Assembly: GCF_901709675.1 (NCBI RefSeq)
Contig: NC_051092.1
Span: 17,499,128-17,563,127 of the forward strand
DNA from: Syngnathus acus
Lineage: Eukaryota > Chordata > Actinopteri > Syngnathiformes > Syngnathidae
DNA length: 64,000 nucleotides
Reading direction: 5' to 3'
Below are positions 31,831-44,371 of this stretch, in pieces. The stretch's first letter is position 1; each line of letters opens with the position of its first letter. The position numbers and the translations under genes are program-made. The notes beneath the pieces were generated by a model, which made no database searches, was not told where the DNA came from, and worked only from the letters and a program-made list of their open reading frames with translations.

Positions 31831-33690
31831 AGGCACCTAGCAAGTTAGTGTTAGTGTTTCACACGACTTGAGATAAATAACCTGTGTTTGGGCCTCCATG
31901 TGTGTACTGGTGGTTGTAATGGCAGTGTTTGTGAGTCACAGCAATTGGCCATGAAGGGACATGAAAGAAAGAACCCAATTGAACAATTAGTGCAGTTGTG
32001 ATTGTTTAGGCACTGGGGGATGTGGATCTAAAAATAAAGTTGCTCATGTTCCTATTGTCCTCCCTTTGTCATGCTTAGATCTTTTTCTCATTACCAGGCA
32101 TGTGTGAAGCATTCAGAAACAGCAGCGCTCCCAGTGCCAAACCTTACTTTCTTCCTCCCCAACAGCTTCTTCACTCCAGTTCCATGTATATATTTAATTA
32201 CTTTCTTTCCTGTTGTTTGAATATCTCTCCCCTTTGTACTGTATTACCGTAGTATATTTCCAAATACTATGAATATATCTATACATGCCATATATCTATA
32301 CATGCCTAGTACCAAAATGGTTACATAAAACTCGAAATGAATCAGATTGCTCAAGATATAGTGCCTGAAGATTGCACAAGCCGTATGGACATTGGGCCTC
32401 ATAAGAAGGGAAGGTGAAGGATGCGCTTCCTAAAAAATAATTGGATGGTGCTCATTCTGTAAAGGAATGTGAACAGCTGGACAAGATAAAAAATGATCAA
32501 GGATGTATAAATTAGGGACCCTGTGAAGGGCACGGTACACACGCGGCATTTTTTGGGGAGAGACACTTCGAATAGCATCAGCAAGTATTGAGAAGAACAA
32601 AATGTTTTTTCAGTCAACTGAGTGTCCAAGAAGTTTTTTCCATCCTCAAGTCAGATGTGCTCGGCGGCCCTTCCAGAAGGAAGCTGATTCTACAGAAGAA
32701 ACCCACTACAATTACTAAACTCAAGTCAGAGTCATCAAAAAAGGCAAAGGGAAGTAAACACAGATGAGAACATGTGTATAATAGAATTAAAACTGGTACA
32801 GTGTGACAGGAATGAGTTTAATTCCAAAATACTTAAACATCAGAAGTGGTTTTAGCAACTGCCACCTCCACTGCAAAGTTTTGCCACTCCAATGAATTTA
32901 TCAATTCTAAATGGAGTATTTTATTATACATTTTACCGATACTGTCTTAATAGTGTGTATTAATGTTTTAATAACCAAATTAGAATTTATTCACACACCC
33001 CCCCTTTCAAGAAGAAAATGGTTGGACTCTCGCTCAACGTTTATTCTGATAAATAGACTTTTTCTAGATTGAATTATTTATCCATCCCAGATTAAGGAAA
33101 GCCTGAACATCGTTTCAGTCCTCAAAATGTATTCTTAGATTCTTGGCATACCACAGACAGTCAGGTAAGTGGTTGCTATCTTTAATGATCAATAGGTCTG
33201 TCAAGTATGACAACTTACAGAAAGTGAAACGTAGTCAGCAGTAAGTAAATTAAAGTAAAGTGAATTTTTTAGCTATTTGCAATGAGGCGCTGCAGCAGGT
33301 GGTAAACCTAACGATTATACACTACACTTGCTGGCTGTGCCTGGGCCCAGCCATCAAGAAATTAGATTTTGAAAACAATACTTTGTCTTCCAAGGATTGC
33401 GGGAGTGTCGTTTGTCAGTAAACTCACGTTTATTTGCACCAAAACATAGCTATTATATGGGCGTATAGCTGACAAAGTAATAAGCATGTCATGTCACACT
33501 TCTTGTGCTTGCCAGCTAAATTTAGACTGTTATTTCTAATAAACCAACATTGAAATGGTAAATACTGAGACTTTTTATTGCATAGGATTCAGCCATAAGG
33601 ACTTTGGCCAACAGTCCTTACCCATAAAACTTGCCAGCCCAGGGAATGCATTAAAAGAAATGTGAACTTGTGATTTCGGTATGTGTATCG
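31831..33690. other. No recognisable gene
   Basis: About 1.9 kb of AT-rich sequence with no element ends, long frames or motifs that I recognise. It is among the least repeat-like stretches in the window. Confidence 0.4.
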
Positions 33691-33691
33691 C

Positions 33692-33768
33692 GCGCGTGTG
33701 TGTGTGTGTGTGTGTGTGTGCGTAACATGTAGATGTAGGTAAAGTGTGTGTGCGTGTGTGTGTGTGTA
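33692..33768. repeat. (TG)n microsatellite
   Basis: Two TG runs (about 33694-33722 and 33746-33767) separated by ACATGTAGATGTAGGT. A CGCGCG block precedes the first. Confidence 0.9.
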
Positions 33769-35340
33769 GGAGTAAAATAACCTTTGCGGGGGCACACTCC
33801 CCACCTTTCCCATCCTCAAATGAACCTCATGCCTTTGCCACTGGACAACATGAAACGTGAATGAGATGGAATCTTCCAGAAACATTTATGCATGAATGTA
33901 TGATATAAAATTTAGGGCCCTATTTTTGTAGGCGCCCATATGACAAAAACAATAGTAACTTGATTTTCGAGCTAGCACAAGGTGAAGTTTTGCATGTAAG
34001 TAGCCATGTTGTGTATAAAGGAGCCCCACTCCCGACACACCTGAATTTGGTGACAGAAAGTTTGCGCTTTGCACTAGAATTGCACCCAGCATGAAAATAC
34101 AGCCCTTAATGTTACGGCCATTTGAGGAAATGCTGGAAGATATAGAGTCCCAAGAATAATATTTTCCGATAATGTTTGGAAGTTCTTGGGCTCAAAGTTT
34201 TGTTGGGGCTAATTCATATTGTAAGGTTACGGGTATCCATCTATTTTTGCATCAACCATTTAGTCATCCATCCATATATGTAGACTGCTTGATGTTCAAG
34301 GTGATTGAGGAAAAACAGCTTAGATTCAGGATTTGGGATGGTTTATCTTTATTTTAGCTGGTTAAATAGAAATATGAATAAAATTTTAAAAAGTGAGAAA
34401 TACCAGGGAAACTCAACCGCAATATAGTGGAGGTTTATTGTACTCACAAAAATGCTAAATACCCAAATAAAAATTTGGCTTAAAAGAAGGAAACATACCC
34501 CATCCAGGAGGCAATGAGACATGAGGGTCCTTTTCCATAGAAGCACCAGACAGCTGAGGGAGAGATAGAAAAAACAAAACATTTCCAATGAGGGCATATT
34601 TCTGTATCTCACGCTTTCACTTTTCTGAGGTGAATTATTCCACAATTACAGGGCAGCCAGATTCTAGAACAGTGTAACAAGCTGAGAGAGAAAAAACAAG
34701 TAATACAAAAATAAAACAGTCAAACACACACTTACACTCACTGTAATAATCTGTCTTCTCAGTTGAGGAAATGATGCGGAAATAGTTAAAAAAAATTAAA
34801 CAATACAAAAATCAAACAGTAAAACTCACTCAAAAAGCCATCGAAACCTCAGAGTCTCAAGACTGACATCTGAATGCCAAAAGAAGCCCTTAGGTGGGCT
34901 GAAGTATATGAGAACGCTTAGGTCTCTTCTCTGCTCCCATGGTCTGGGGAGACTGAGAGAGCTGAAGCCCTAGTGTTTTCCAAAATCTACATGCTGGGTA
35001 GGAGGATAAAAAAATACTGGTGTTCCAATAAGCTGACTGATTGTATGGCTAAACCCAACCCCTCACTTCCCGTGAACGGACTGATAACACGTCACACTCC
35101 TGCCCCTCCTTAATCGACATTGAGGTCCACCTCCTCTTTTCTAGTGCCACTGTGAAAGTCATCAGAGACGTGCAATGTCTGAGGGAACTGAGGGTACATT
35201 CATGTTTGTTCCAGACGGGCTAGTCCCTGCCCCACCCACTCTGCTTCCTCAACCTTGCCTGACAAAGAGCACTTTCATTCATTTTGGGCCTGGACCACGA
35301 TGGAGTTTACTTAGCTTGCGATCACATGCATTCGCACGCA
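33769..35340. other. No recognisable gene
   Basis: Unassigned AT-rich sequence. Frames at 34172-34357 and 34349-34645 show no known domain. Confidence 0.35.
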
Positions 35341-35428
35341 TGCACACACACACACACACTCACACACACACACACCGACAGACGCACACACGCACGCACA
35401 CACATACACACACACATACACACACATT
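35341..35428. repeat. (CA)n microsatellite
   Basis: CA dinucleotides with scattered G and T interruptions. Confidence 0.9.
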
Positions 35429-35639
35429 CTGGCAAAGCGCCTGTGTGTGCCAAGAAGTGGAAAGTTTGTTCATCGCAAACAGTCAGTCAGTGTGGGTTAG
35501 CCTGTTAAAACATAACCCCCTCACCGGCCACACAAATTCACTCAGTGGATTAGTAACTAAAAAGATGCTAGGCTTGAATGGCCACTGATGTTTAATCATG
35601 CTTGTTAGAACAAACCAAACTATATGTACTTCTCATGAT

Positions 35640-36150
35640 CTGTGTTTGATTCACATTTTATTTAGACTCAAGTTTGTTTTCCTTGTGTCCCTTCAATCAA
35701 TTTGTGTTCCTGTGCTCAGTGTGTCCCATTAGGTATTGTGTCCCCCTGTTTTCAATTATCCAATCCCACGTGTTACTCAATCGGCTTGCTCCTACGCTTT
35801 GTGACTTGTCTAGGTTTTCGTTGTTGTCTTGTTAGTTTGTTTGTATTTAGGTTTGTATTTAGTTTCCTGCTTTCTGTTAGCCCTCGTCCGTTCATTGTTT
35901 GCATCACATCTAGTCGGTGTCAGGTCTTGCTGCTGTAGTTTTGTCTGCTGCCCAGTTAAAGTCCAACTCCTTTTGCTCGTATTTTGTTTTAATACGTTGT
36001 TTTCTGTTACAGACTTATGCTTGTTTAGTTTTCAATCCACAGTAGTACCTTGTTTGCCTTGTTGTTCTTTTAAATTCAATACATTTTAGCATTGAACACA
36101 TCCTGCTTCCTTGCATTTGGGTCCTTATCCACACGCAACCCTTACAGTAC
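35640..36150 (+). other. Possible LTR-like sequence
   Basis: Pyrimidine-rich, with repeated TTGTTAG and TTTGTCTGCTGCCCAG, and ends CGCAACCCTTACA. The composition resembles LTRs of fish retroelements, but no TG start, duplication or partner was found. Low confidence. Confidence 0.25.
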
Positions 36151-36565
36151 CACCAGAGTTGGGAGAATTACTTTAAAAATGTATTCCGATACAGTTACTA
36201 GTTAGCTGTTACACTGCATTGGCATGGCTCATTTCTTGAAACAGAAATTATATTTCCAAAAGAGCATGGACAAATTCCCAAACAATTTTGCAATCATTCA
36301 CAACAGAATGACATTTCTCATTGATATAAAATTGCAAATGTCATAATACATGTCTCCAGTGTCTCAGTGCATCTTTGCAATGAGTACAAATTGTACAAGA
36401 CTACAATCAGAACAATGATCCTACATTTTCCAAATAAATAGATCATGCGACAGTAAGTATTTTTTTTTTTAAACATTCATTAATCCTCTGAAATTATTAT
36501 CCTCATGAGGGTTGGGTGTGTAACACAGACGACAATGATGGGCCAAAGCTGCTGTACAACATATG

Positions 36566-38143
36566 TACAGGACTGTCTCAGAAAATTAGAATATTGTGAT
36601 AAAGTTCTTTATATTCTGTAATGCAATTAAAAAAACAAAAATGTCATACATTCTGGATTCATTACAAATAAACTGAAATATTGCAAGCCTTTTATTATTT
36701 TAATATTGCTGATTATGGCTTACAGTTTAAGAAAACTGAAATATCCTATCTCAAAATATTAGAATATATCCTCAGACCAAGTAAAAAAAACAGATTTATA
36801 ACAGCAAAACAAAATCAAACATTTGAAAATGTCCATTGATGCACTCAGTACTTGGTTGGGAACCCTTTTGCACGGATTACTGCATCAATGTGGGGTGGCA
36901 TGGAGGCAATCAGCTGGTGGCATTGCTGAGGTGTTATGGATGCCCAGGATGCTTCAATAGCGGCCTTTGGCTCATTTGCATTGTTGGGTCTGGTGTCTTT
37001 CAGCTTCTTCTTCACATTACCCCACAAATTATCTATGGGGTTCAGGTCAGGGGAATTGAGGACAGAAATGCCATGGTCAGTACACCATTTACTGGTGGTT
37101 TTGTCACTGTGGGCAGGTGCCAGATCATGCTGGAAAATGAAATCATCATCTCCATAGAGGTTTTCAGCAGACGGAAGCATGTAGTGCTCTAAAATCTCCA
37201 TTTACTTTGGACTTGATGAAACACAGTGGACCAACACCAGCAGCTGACATGGCTCCCCAAACCATCGCTGACTGTGGGAACTTCACACTGGATTTCAAGC
37301 AACTTGGATTTTGCTTCTCTCCAGCCTTTCTCCAGACTCTGGCGCCTTGACTTCCAAATGAAATACAAAACTTGCTTTTGTCTGAAAAGAGGACTTTGGA
37401 CCACTCTGCAACTGTCCAGTGCTTCTTTTCCATAGCCCAAGTCAGACGCTTCTTCCGTTGTCTTGAGTTCAAAAGTGGCTTGACCATGGGAATACGGCTA
37501 TTGTAGCCCATTTCCCGGACGCGTCTGTGAACAGTGGCTTTTGATACCTGGACTCCAGCTTCAGTCCACTGTCTTTGAAGCGCCCCCAAATTCTGGAAGC
37601 GACTCTTCTTCACAATGCTGTTAAGGCTGCGGTCATCTCTCTTGGTTGTGCAGCGTTTCCTGCCACATTTCCCCCTTCCAACAGACTTTTTGTGGATGTT
37701 TTTTAAACTGCACTCTGTGAACAGCTTGCTCTTTGAGAAATTTCTTTTTGTGTCTTACCCTCCTGATGGAGGGCGTCAATGATGAACAGCAGTCAGATCA
37801 GCAGTCTTCCCCATACTTGTGATTTAGTTTACTGAATCAACCTGAGTGTTTTTCAAGGCTCAGGAAACCCTTGCAGGTGTTTCGAGTTAATTAGACCATT
37901 CAAGTGATTAGTTGAATACCCTACTAGTATATTTTTTCATGATATTCTAATATTTTGAGATAGGATATTTGAGTTTTCTTAAGCTGTATGCCATAATTAG
38001 CAATATTAAACTAATAAAAGGCTTGCAGTATTTCAGTTGATTTGTAATGAATCCAGAATAAACGACATTTTTGGTTTTTTATTCGCAATACAGAAAATAA
38101 AAAACGTTATCACAATATTCTAATTTTCTGAGACAGTCCTGTA
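36566..38143 (-). mobile_element. Tc1-like DNA transposon with long inverted repeats
   Basis: Ends TACAGGACTGTCTCAGAAAA and TTTTCTGAGACAGTCCTGTA with TA borders. The inverted repeats extend about 205 bp inward (36566-36772 and 37936-38143). A broken transposase gene lies between. Total 1578 bp, close to the usual 1.6 kb of Tc1 elements. Confidence 0.95.
36845..37814 (-). pseudogene. Tc1 transposase, frameshifted
   Basis: A start MGKTADLTAVHH lies at 37814, followed by stops. The DNA-binding part continues from about 37700 with KKSRFQNLGALQRQW and SKATVHRRVREMGYNSR. The catalytic domain shows VLFSDKSKFCISFGSQG (first Asp), then at about 37200 the frame changes with apparent loss of a few codons. 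It continues as EILEHYMLPSAENLYG, FQHDLAPAHSDKTT (second Asp) and SPDLNPIDNLWGNVKKKL. The third acidic residue is Asp where most Tc1 enzymes have Glu (NPIENLW). The family cuts and pastes its element at TA. This copy is inactive. Confidence 0.93.
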
Positions 38144-38335
38144 TATACCGTATTGGCCTGAATATAAGAAAGTTTTTTGCATTGAAATAAGACTGAAAAA
38201 GTGGGGGTCGTCTTACATTTGGGGTCTAGACATTATACCCATTCACTTGTGCGCAGCGGTAAGTTAAAGGTTGCTGGTATCGACTGAGTATGTTGCTGTG
38301 ATCGTGTGTGTCTTTGACACAAAGTGAGTATATAC
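38144..38335. mobile_element. MITE end fragment
   Basis: Begins TACCGTATTGGCCTGAATAT at 38147, with GGGGTCGTCTTACATTTGGG inside. The opposite end was not located. The stretch leads into the hAT MITE at 38336. Confidence 0.4.
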
Positions 38336-39084
38336 TAGGGGTGTAAATCGCGGGTTTTGTCGCGATACGATATCATATCGATACAAAGAATCACGATACG
38401 ATATTTGCCAATATCTTAAAGCCTGCTGTGATTCATTCACGATACATCACGATATAGTGCTCCACGATCGATATTTTTTTTTTTAAATAAAAAATATAGA
38501 ACAATATCCTGATTTATAACAATTCATACGCAAAATCAACAAGGTACTGCAAACTCTTTATTTAGGAAATTACAAGAGTATTGTAGTATACAAAGTGCTT
38601 ATTTTAACACTGAACTTTATCAAATTCCTATATTTTTTCTCATATAAGTAAAGAAAAATTATTTTTTTGTAATACCATTAACTTTAAAGTGCATTACTGA
38701 ATTATTTATTTACAATAATTTTGATTGTCCGTTGAGCCATCTTTTCTTTGGAATCCAAAGTGCTTCCAAACGAATGACTTGAAGCCCAAAGGGGAGCGAA
38801 TTTCCTCGTCTTCTTGGACACTAGCCATAGCACCAGCCCAGGAGCCGCGTAGTTGTCGGCTCCCCTTTCACGTGCCTGCTCTGCTCACAACACAACACGC
38901 CGCGTACTGCTCCCGGAAAGAGGAAGCAAGCAACAATGAACTGGATTTCAAAATAAAGTCGCGTCTAATGTCCGAGGTCAAGCACGGCGATATAAATCGA
39001 TGTTTACGTTTAGCATCGATGCCAATAAATCGTAGAGCATTATATCGATTAATCGATGTGTATCGATGAATCGTTACACCCCTA
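38336..39084 (-). mobile_element. hAT MITE with BED-finger remnant
   Basis: Ends TAGGGGTGTAAATCGCGGG and GAATCGTTACACCCCTA. The 8-bp duplication GTATATAC lies at 38328-38335 and 39085-39092. Inner ends are rich in TCGATA motifs. Length 749 bp. A 40-codon transposase fragment is inside. Confidence 0.93.
38706..38828 (-). pseudogene. hAT transposase N-terminal fragment, start of BED finger
   Basis: A short frame from an ATG at 38828 to a TAA at 38706 reads MASVQEDEEIRSP and then SFVWKHFGFQRKDGST. W-K-H-F-G-F followed by a charged stretch is the opening of the BED finger in ZBED1/ZBED4-like hAT transposases. The zinc-binding cysteines that should follow are missing because the sequence stops at NQNYCK. 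Only the first exon-like portion was retained when the MITE formed. Confidence 0.65.
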
Positions 39085-39092
39085 GTATATAC

Positions 39093-39806
39093 ATTTCATT
39101 GTTACTACTGTCCACTGTTGTGCCGTTTGTCCGATCGCGGTTTGCTTCGTGTGCGCGCCGTTTGATTGACAGCTCCGGCGTGCTCTTTTAAGTTTGCCTC
39201 GCATCGTACGAGTAGCCGTTACGCAGCGGCACGGCTACTAACGGTCGCCAGCAAATGTATTTTGTTGTCTCGATGACTTATGTTTGGTGTGTTGCCGAGA
39301 GTATTTCCTTTATGGTTATTTAGTATAGCGGAACCATTACGCGCATTCAGTTATGTAATGTGTGCCGTCTATTAGTGTTGTGTGACGTCAGAAGTTGAGC
39401 GTTGACTTACGTGCTGTATTTCTGTCTGTTGCAGAACCACGTCTTCCGTCCTGTGTTCTGACCGACACCCGGGGGCGAAAAGTGGATAACCATCCGATCC
39501 AACCCCGTATACAGTCCTCAGGCTTCCCAACAATAGCGGTAGCAGTTTGCATTATTTTATTGCAATGTTTTTCCTGATTCAGATTTGTTTCAAGTTACAG
39601 TTAGACTTCACTTTTATGGTTCATGCAGTTATTGCAATTTTGTTGTTTTATCACAGTAGATTGGTTTATTTACATTTCAAAAACCAGAAGCCATTCATTT
39701 ACAAATGATTGTACTTTAGTTTACATTTTTAAATATTCAAATATTAAGATGTGATAGACAGTTTTTGCATGATTTAAATGAAGCAAAATAACATGCTTTT
39801 TCTCGA
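39093..39806. other. No recognisable gene
   Basis: GC-rich at 39130-39260, then AT-rich. May be interior of the MITE that begins at 38147. A short frame at 39395-39577 shows no known domain. Confidence 0.35.
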
Positions 39807-39821
39807 ATATATATATATATA

Positions 39822-39892
<71 letters not shown>

Positions 39893-39926
39893 TTATATAT
39901 ATATATATATATATATATACTATATC
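39807..39926. repeat. (AT)n microsatellite
   Basis: About 120 bp of alternating TA with three TACTATA or TAGTATA breaks and one CATTT interruption. It abuts the RTE LINE. Confidence 0.92.
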
Positions 39927-40329
39927 CCTCTGTGAGTTTGCGTGTCCCAATGATCCTAGGAGCCATGTTGTCTGGGGCTTCCCGGGTCACCCATGGGAAA
40001 AGGGTCCTCGGTGAGGGGCAAGACAAAGCACAGTTAAAAAAGCCCCTTATGATGAAAAAAATATATGGTCACGGATTTCCCTCGCCCGAACGTGGGTCAC
40101 CGGGGCCCCCCTCTGGAGCCAGGCCTGGAGGTGAGGCTCGAAGGCGAGCGTCTGGTGGCCGGGCCTTCGCCCATGGGGCCCGGCCGGACACAGCCCAAAA
40201 AGAAAAGGTGGGTCCCCCTTTCCATGGGCTCACCACCTGTGGGAGGGGCCAAAGGGGTCGGGTGTTTTGTGAGTTGGGCGGCGGCCAAAGGCAGGGACCT
40301 TGGCAGTCCGATCCCTGGCTACAGAAGCT

Positions 40330-43119
40330 GGCTCTTGGGACATGGAATGTCACCTCTCTGGCTGGAAAGGAGCCCGAGCTGGTGTGCGAGGCAGAAAAGT
40401 TCCGACTAGATATAGTCGGACTTGCCTCCACACACAGTTTGGGTTCCGGTACAAGCCCTCTCGAGAAGGGCTGGACTCTCTTCCACTCTGGAGTTGCCCA
40501 CGGTGAGAGGCGTCGGGCAGGTGTGGGTATACTTATTGCCCCCCAGCTGGGCGCCTGCACATTGGGGTTCACCCCGGTGAACGAGAGGGTAGCCTCCCTC
40601 CGCCTTTGGGTGGGGGGACAGGTCCTGACTGTTGTTTGTGTCTATGCACCAAACAGCAGCTCAGAGTACCCACCCTTTTTTGAGTGCTGGAGAGTGCTCC
40701 TTCTGGGGACTTTATCGTTCTACTGGGTGACTTCAATGCTCACGAGGGCAATGACAGTGAGACCTGGAGGGGCGTGATTGGGAGGAATGGCCCCCCCGAT
40801 CTGAACCCGAACGGTGTTCTATTATTGGAATTCTGTGCTCGACACGGATTGTCAATAATGAACACCATGTTCAAGCATAAGGGTGTACATGTGTGCGCTT
40901 GGCACCAGGACACCCTAGGCTGCAGTTCGATGATCGACTTTGTAATCGTGTCATCGGATTTGCGACCGCAAGTTTTGGACACTCGGGTGAGGAGAGGGGC
41001 GGAGCCTTCAACTGGTGGTAGGTTGGCTCCGATGGTGGGGGAAGATGCTGGTCCAACCTGGCAGGCCCAAACGTACTGTGAGGGTCTGCTGGGACCGTCT
41101 GGCAGAATCCCCTGTCAGGAAGAGCTTCAACTCCCACCTCCGGCAGAGCTTTTCTCACTGTCCCGGAGGAGGCGGGGGACATTGAGTCCGAGTGGACCAT
41201 GTTCCACGCCTCCATTGTTGAGGCAGCTGACCGGAGCTGTGGCCGTAAGGTCGTTTGTTCCTGTCGTGGCGGCAATCCCTGAACCCGCTGGTGGACACTG
41301 GTGGCAAGGGATGCCGTCAAGCTGAAGAAGGAGTCCTATCGGGCCGTTTTGGCCTGCGGGACTCCGGAGGCAGCTGACAGGTACCGGATGGCCAATTGGA
41401 ACGCAGCTTCGGCGGTTCGTGAGGCAAAAACCCGGGCGTGGGTGGAGTTTGGCGAGGCCATGGAGAATGACTTCTGGACGGCTTCGAGGAAATTCTGGTC
41501 CACCAGCGGCGTCTCAGGAGGGGGAAGCAGTGCACCGTCAACACTGTTTACAGTGGAGATGGCGTGCTTCTGACCTCAACTCGGGACGTCGTGAGTCGGT
41601 GGGGAGAATACTTCGAAGACCTCCTCAATTCCACCTACATGCCTTCCATTGTGGAAGCAGGGCCTGGAGACTCTGAGGCGGATTCTCCAATCTCTGGGGT
41701 CGAAAACACTGAGGTAGTTAAAAAACTCCTCGGGGGCAAGGCCGATGAGATCCGCCCGGAGTTCTTAAAGGCTCTGGATGTTGTGGGGCTGTCATAGCTG
41801 ACACTCCTCTACAACATTGCGTGGACATCAGGGACGGTGCCTCTGGATTGGCAGACTGGGGTGGTGGTTCCCCTCTTTAAGAAGGGGGACGGAGGGTGTG
41901 TTCCAATTACCGGGGAATCACACTCCTCAGCCTCCCTAGTAAGGTCTATTCAGGGGTGCTGGAGAAGAGGGTCCGTCAGGAGGTCGAACCTCGGATTCAG
42001 GAGGAGCAGTGTGGCTTTTGTCCTGGCCGTGGAACAGTGGACCAGCTCTACACAATCGGCAGGATCCTCGTGGGGGCATGGGAATTTGCTCAACCAGTCC
42101 ACATGTGTTTTGTGGACTTGGAGAAGGCGTTCGACCGTGTCCCTCGGGAAGTTCTATGGAGGGTGTTTCAGGAGTACGGGATGCCGGGCCAACTGATAAG
42201 GGCGGTTCGGTCCCTGTATCACCGATGCCAGAGTTTGGTCCGCATTTCCGGCAGTAAGTCGGATTCGTTCCCAGTGAGGGCTGGACTCCGCCAAGGCTGC
42301 CCTTTGTCACAGATTTTGTTCATAATTTTTATGGACAGAATTTCTAGGCGCAGCCGAGGCGTTGAGGGTGTCCGTTTTGGGGACCTCAGCATCACGTCTC
42401 TGCTTTTTGCAGACGATGTGGTGCTGTTGGCTTCTTCAAGCCATGATCTCCAGATGAGGGTCAGCACCTCCAAATCCAAGTCCATGGTCCTCGGTCGGAA
42501 AAGGGTGGAATGCCCTCTCCGGATCGGGGATGAGATCCTGCCCCAAGTGCAGGAGTTCAAGTATCTTGGGGTCTTGTTCACGAGTAAGGGCAGGATGGAG
42601 CGCGAGATCGACAGGTGGATCGGTGCAGCGTCGGCAGTAATGCGGACTCTGTCCCGGTCCGTCGTGGTAAATAGAGAGCTGAGCCAAAAGGCAAAGCTCT
42701 CAATTTATCAGTCGATCTACACTCCTATCCTTACCTATGGTCACGAGCTATGGGTCATGACCGAAAGAACGAGATCCCGGATACAAGCGGCCGAAATGAG
42801 TTTCCTCCGCAGGGTGTCCGAGCTCTCTCGTAGAGATGAGGTGAGAAGCGCGGTCATCCAGGAGAGACTCGGAGTAGAGCCGCTGCTCCTCCACGTTGAG
42901 AGGAGCCAGATGAGATGGCTCGGGCATCTCAACAGGATGCCTCCTGGACGCCTCACTGGGGAGGTGTTCCGGGCATGTCCCACCGCTACGAGACCCTGTG
43001 GACGACCCAGGACGCGCTGGAGAGACTATGTCTCTCGGCTGGCCTGGGAACGCGTTGGGATCCTCCGGGATGAGCTGGATGAAGTGGCTGGGGGAAAGCA
43101 GTCTGGGAGTCCCTCTTAA
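40330..43119 (+). pseudogene. RTE endonuclease-RT polyprotein, multiple frameshifts
   Basis: Endonuclease blocks are LGTWNVTSLAGKEPELV, GVGILIAPQLG, VYAPNSSSEYPPFF, then after a frame change at about 40690 [10 protein letters not shown] and [20 protein letters not shown]. The frame changes again near 40990, 41300 and 41560, and a stop follows LKALDVVGLS at about 41796. RT is clean from 41896 to 43119: YRGITLLSLPSKVYSGVLEK, CFVDLEKAFDRVPREVLW, RQGCPLSQILFIIFMDRI and the catalytic LLFADDVVLLAS, then a C-terminal LRRVSELSRRDEVR. It resembles the BovB/RTE group, whose endonuclease is related to CFDP2. Inactive. Confidence 0.9.
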
Positions 43120-43155
43120 AGCTGCTGCCCCCCGACCCCGGATAAGCGGAAGAAG

Positions 43156-43205
43156 ATGGATGGATGGATGGATGGATGGATGGATGGATGGATGGATGGA
43201 TGGAT
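43156..43205. repeat. (GGAT)n tail of the RTE LINE
   Basis: About twelve GGAT units directly after the LINE end. Confidence 0.92.
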
Positions 43206-43261
43206 GATTCTTCAGCATTTCAAGGTCTTGGAGTGGCCTAGCCAGTGTTTGTTGTGCATTT

Positions 43262-44321
43262 GAGATTATGGTCACTATAATATGAACAATAATATTATCA
43301 AACCATCTGTGTCACTCCAAATCATTAAATCCATCGATCGAAATCTTCGTCCTTTATGTAAACAACGCCGCGTGTGCACCGTGCCGCTGACGTCGGACTA
43401 GTCGTCGGTTGCAGTTCAAATTATTCCACAGGCCCGTATAATTATAAACAACAATTTTATCAAATTATCTCTGTCACTCCAAGTCATTAAATGCATCGAT
43501 CGAATCCTTCGTCCTTTATGTAAACATCGCCGTGTGTGCGCCGCGCCACGCCGCGCCGCTGACGTCCGTTGCAGTTCAAATTACAGTAATTCCTTGCTAC
43601 ATCGCGATTCGTTTATCGTGGTTTCACTACATCTCAGATTCTTTTTCTCAAATTGAAAAAAAATAAGATTCAAAATAAAACTTTCAAATTGAGGAATTAT
43701 GGCACGAATGTGTCCCACTCGTCAGCGGAAGGCAGGGAGTGCCCACACAATTGCAGTGCATACACTTGTACCTTTTCATAATTTTTATTTTTATAATAAT
43801 AAGAGTTCTAAAAACACATTTAAGAGTGTAATACCGTGTTCTAGAAAAATCTTTATATTAATAAAACAGTTCTAAAAACATATTTACAGTATGTACACTT
43901 GTACCTTGTTATTAAAATTGTTATAATAATAAAAGCTGTTCTAAAAAGACATTTAGAGTATGTGTTAAGAATTCTCCATGTTATTTGTGTTATTCAGCCG
44001 TGCTTTGATTTGAGGTAGGGTGCTTTATTTGGAAGGCCATTTTCAGATGATACCATTTCAAATCATTAAATCTCCTGACTCTGGAAGTCAATGAATGGAA
44101 CTCATTATCAGTGAGGCTCCAATTATTCCAAAGCCATAGTGCGCCCTCATGCGGTTTAAAGTGAAAATAACATGTAAAGTGATCAACTATACTAGTAAGT
44201 AATGTGTTAATGATCAAGTAAAAATTTGTGAATAATTTCACATAAGTCGCTCCTGAGTATAAGTCGCCCCCCCACCCGAACTATGAAAAAAAACGCGACT
44301 TATACTCCATATAATACGGTA
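43262..44321. mobile_element. MITE related to 6390-7539, left end missing
   Basis: Two direct copies of the unit with TGTCACTCCAA(A/G)TCATTAAAT (near 43310 and 43470) and the right-hand block AAGTCGCTCCTGAGTATAAG, ending ATAATACGGTA at 44321. A second MITE end, TACAGTAATTCCTTGCTACA, is embedded at 43583. Confidence 0.65.
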
Positions 44322-44371
44322 CGTATCTATGGATAAGTCTGATGCTACTTGAGTGGTTGAAAGTAAAAACA

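Larger units (their letters stand above)
39927..43205 (+). mobile_element. RTE-clade LINE, near full length but decayed
   Basis: A 5' region with AGTTTGCGTGTCCCAATGAT and a GC-rich leader, an endonuclease, an RT and a 3' tail ending AGCGGAAGAAGATGGATGG followed by a GGAT run. The very short 3' region with a microsatellite end is characteristic of RTE elements. It sits next to the (AT)n run. Confidence 0.88.

Noticed and set aside
35175-35588. His-Thr-rich frames
   Set aside because: Translation of the (CA)n microsatellite.
39721-40026. Frames with long Tyr-Ile runs
   Set aside because: Translation of the (AT)n microsatellite.
42998-43207. Repeated MDGWMDGW peptide
   Set aside because: Produced by the GGAT run at the RTE LINE end.
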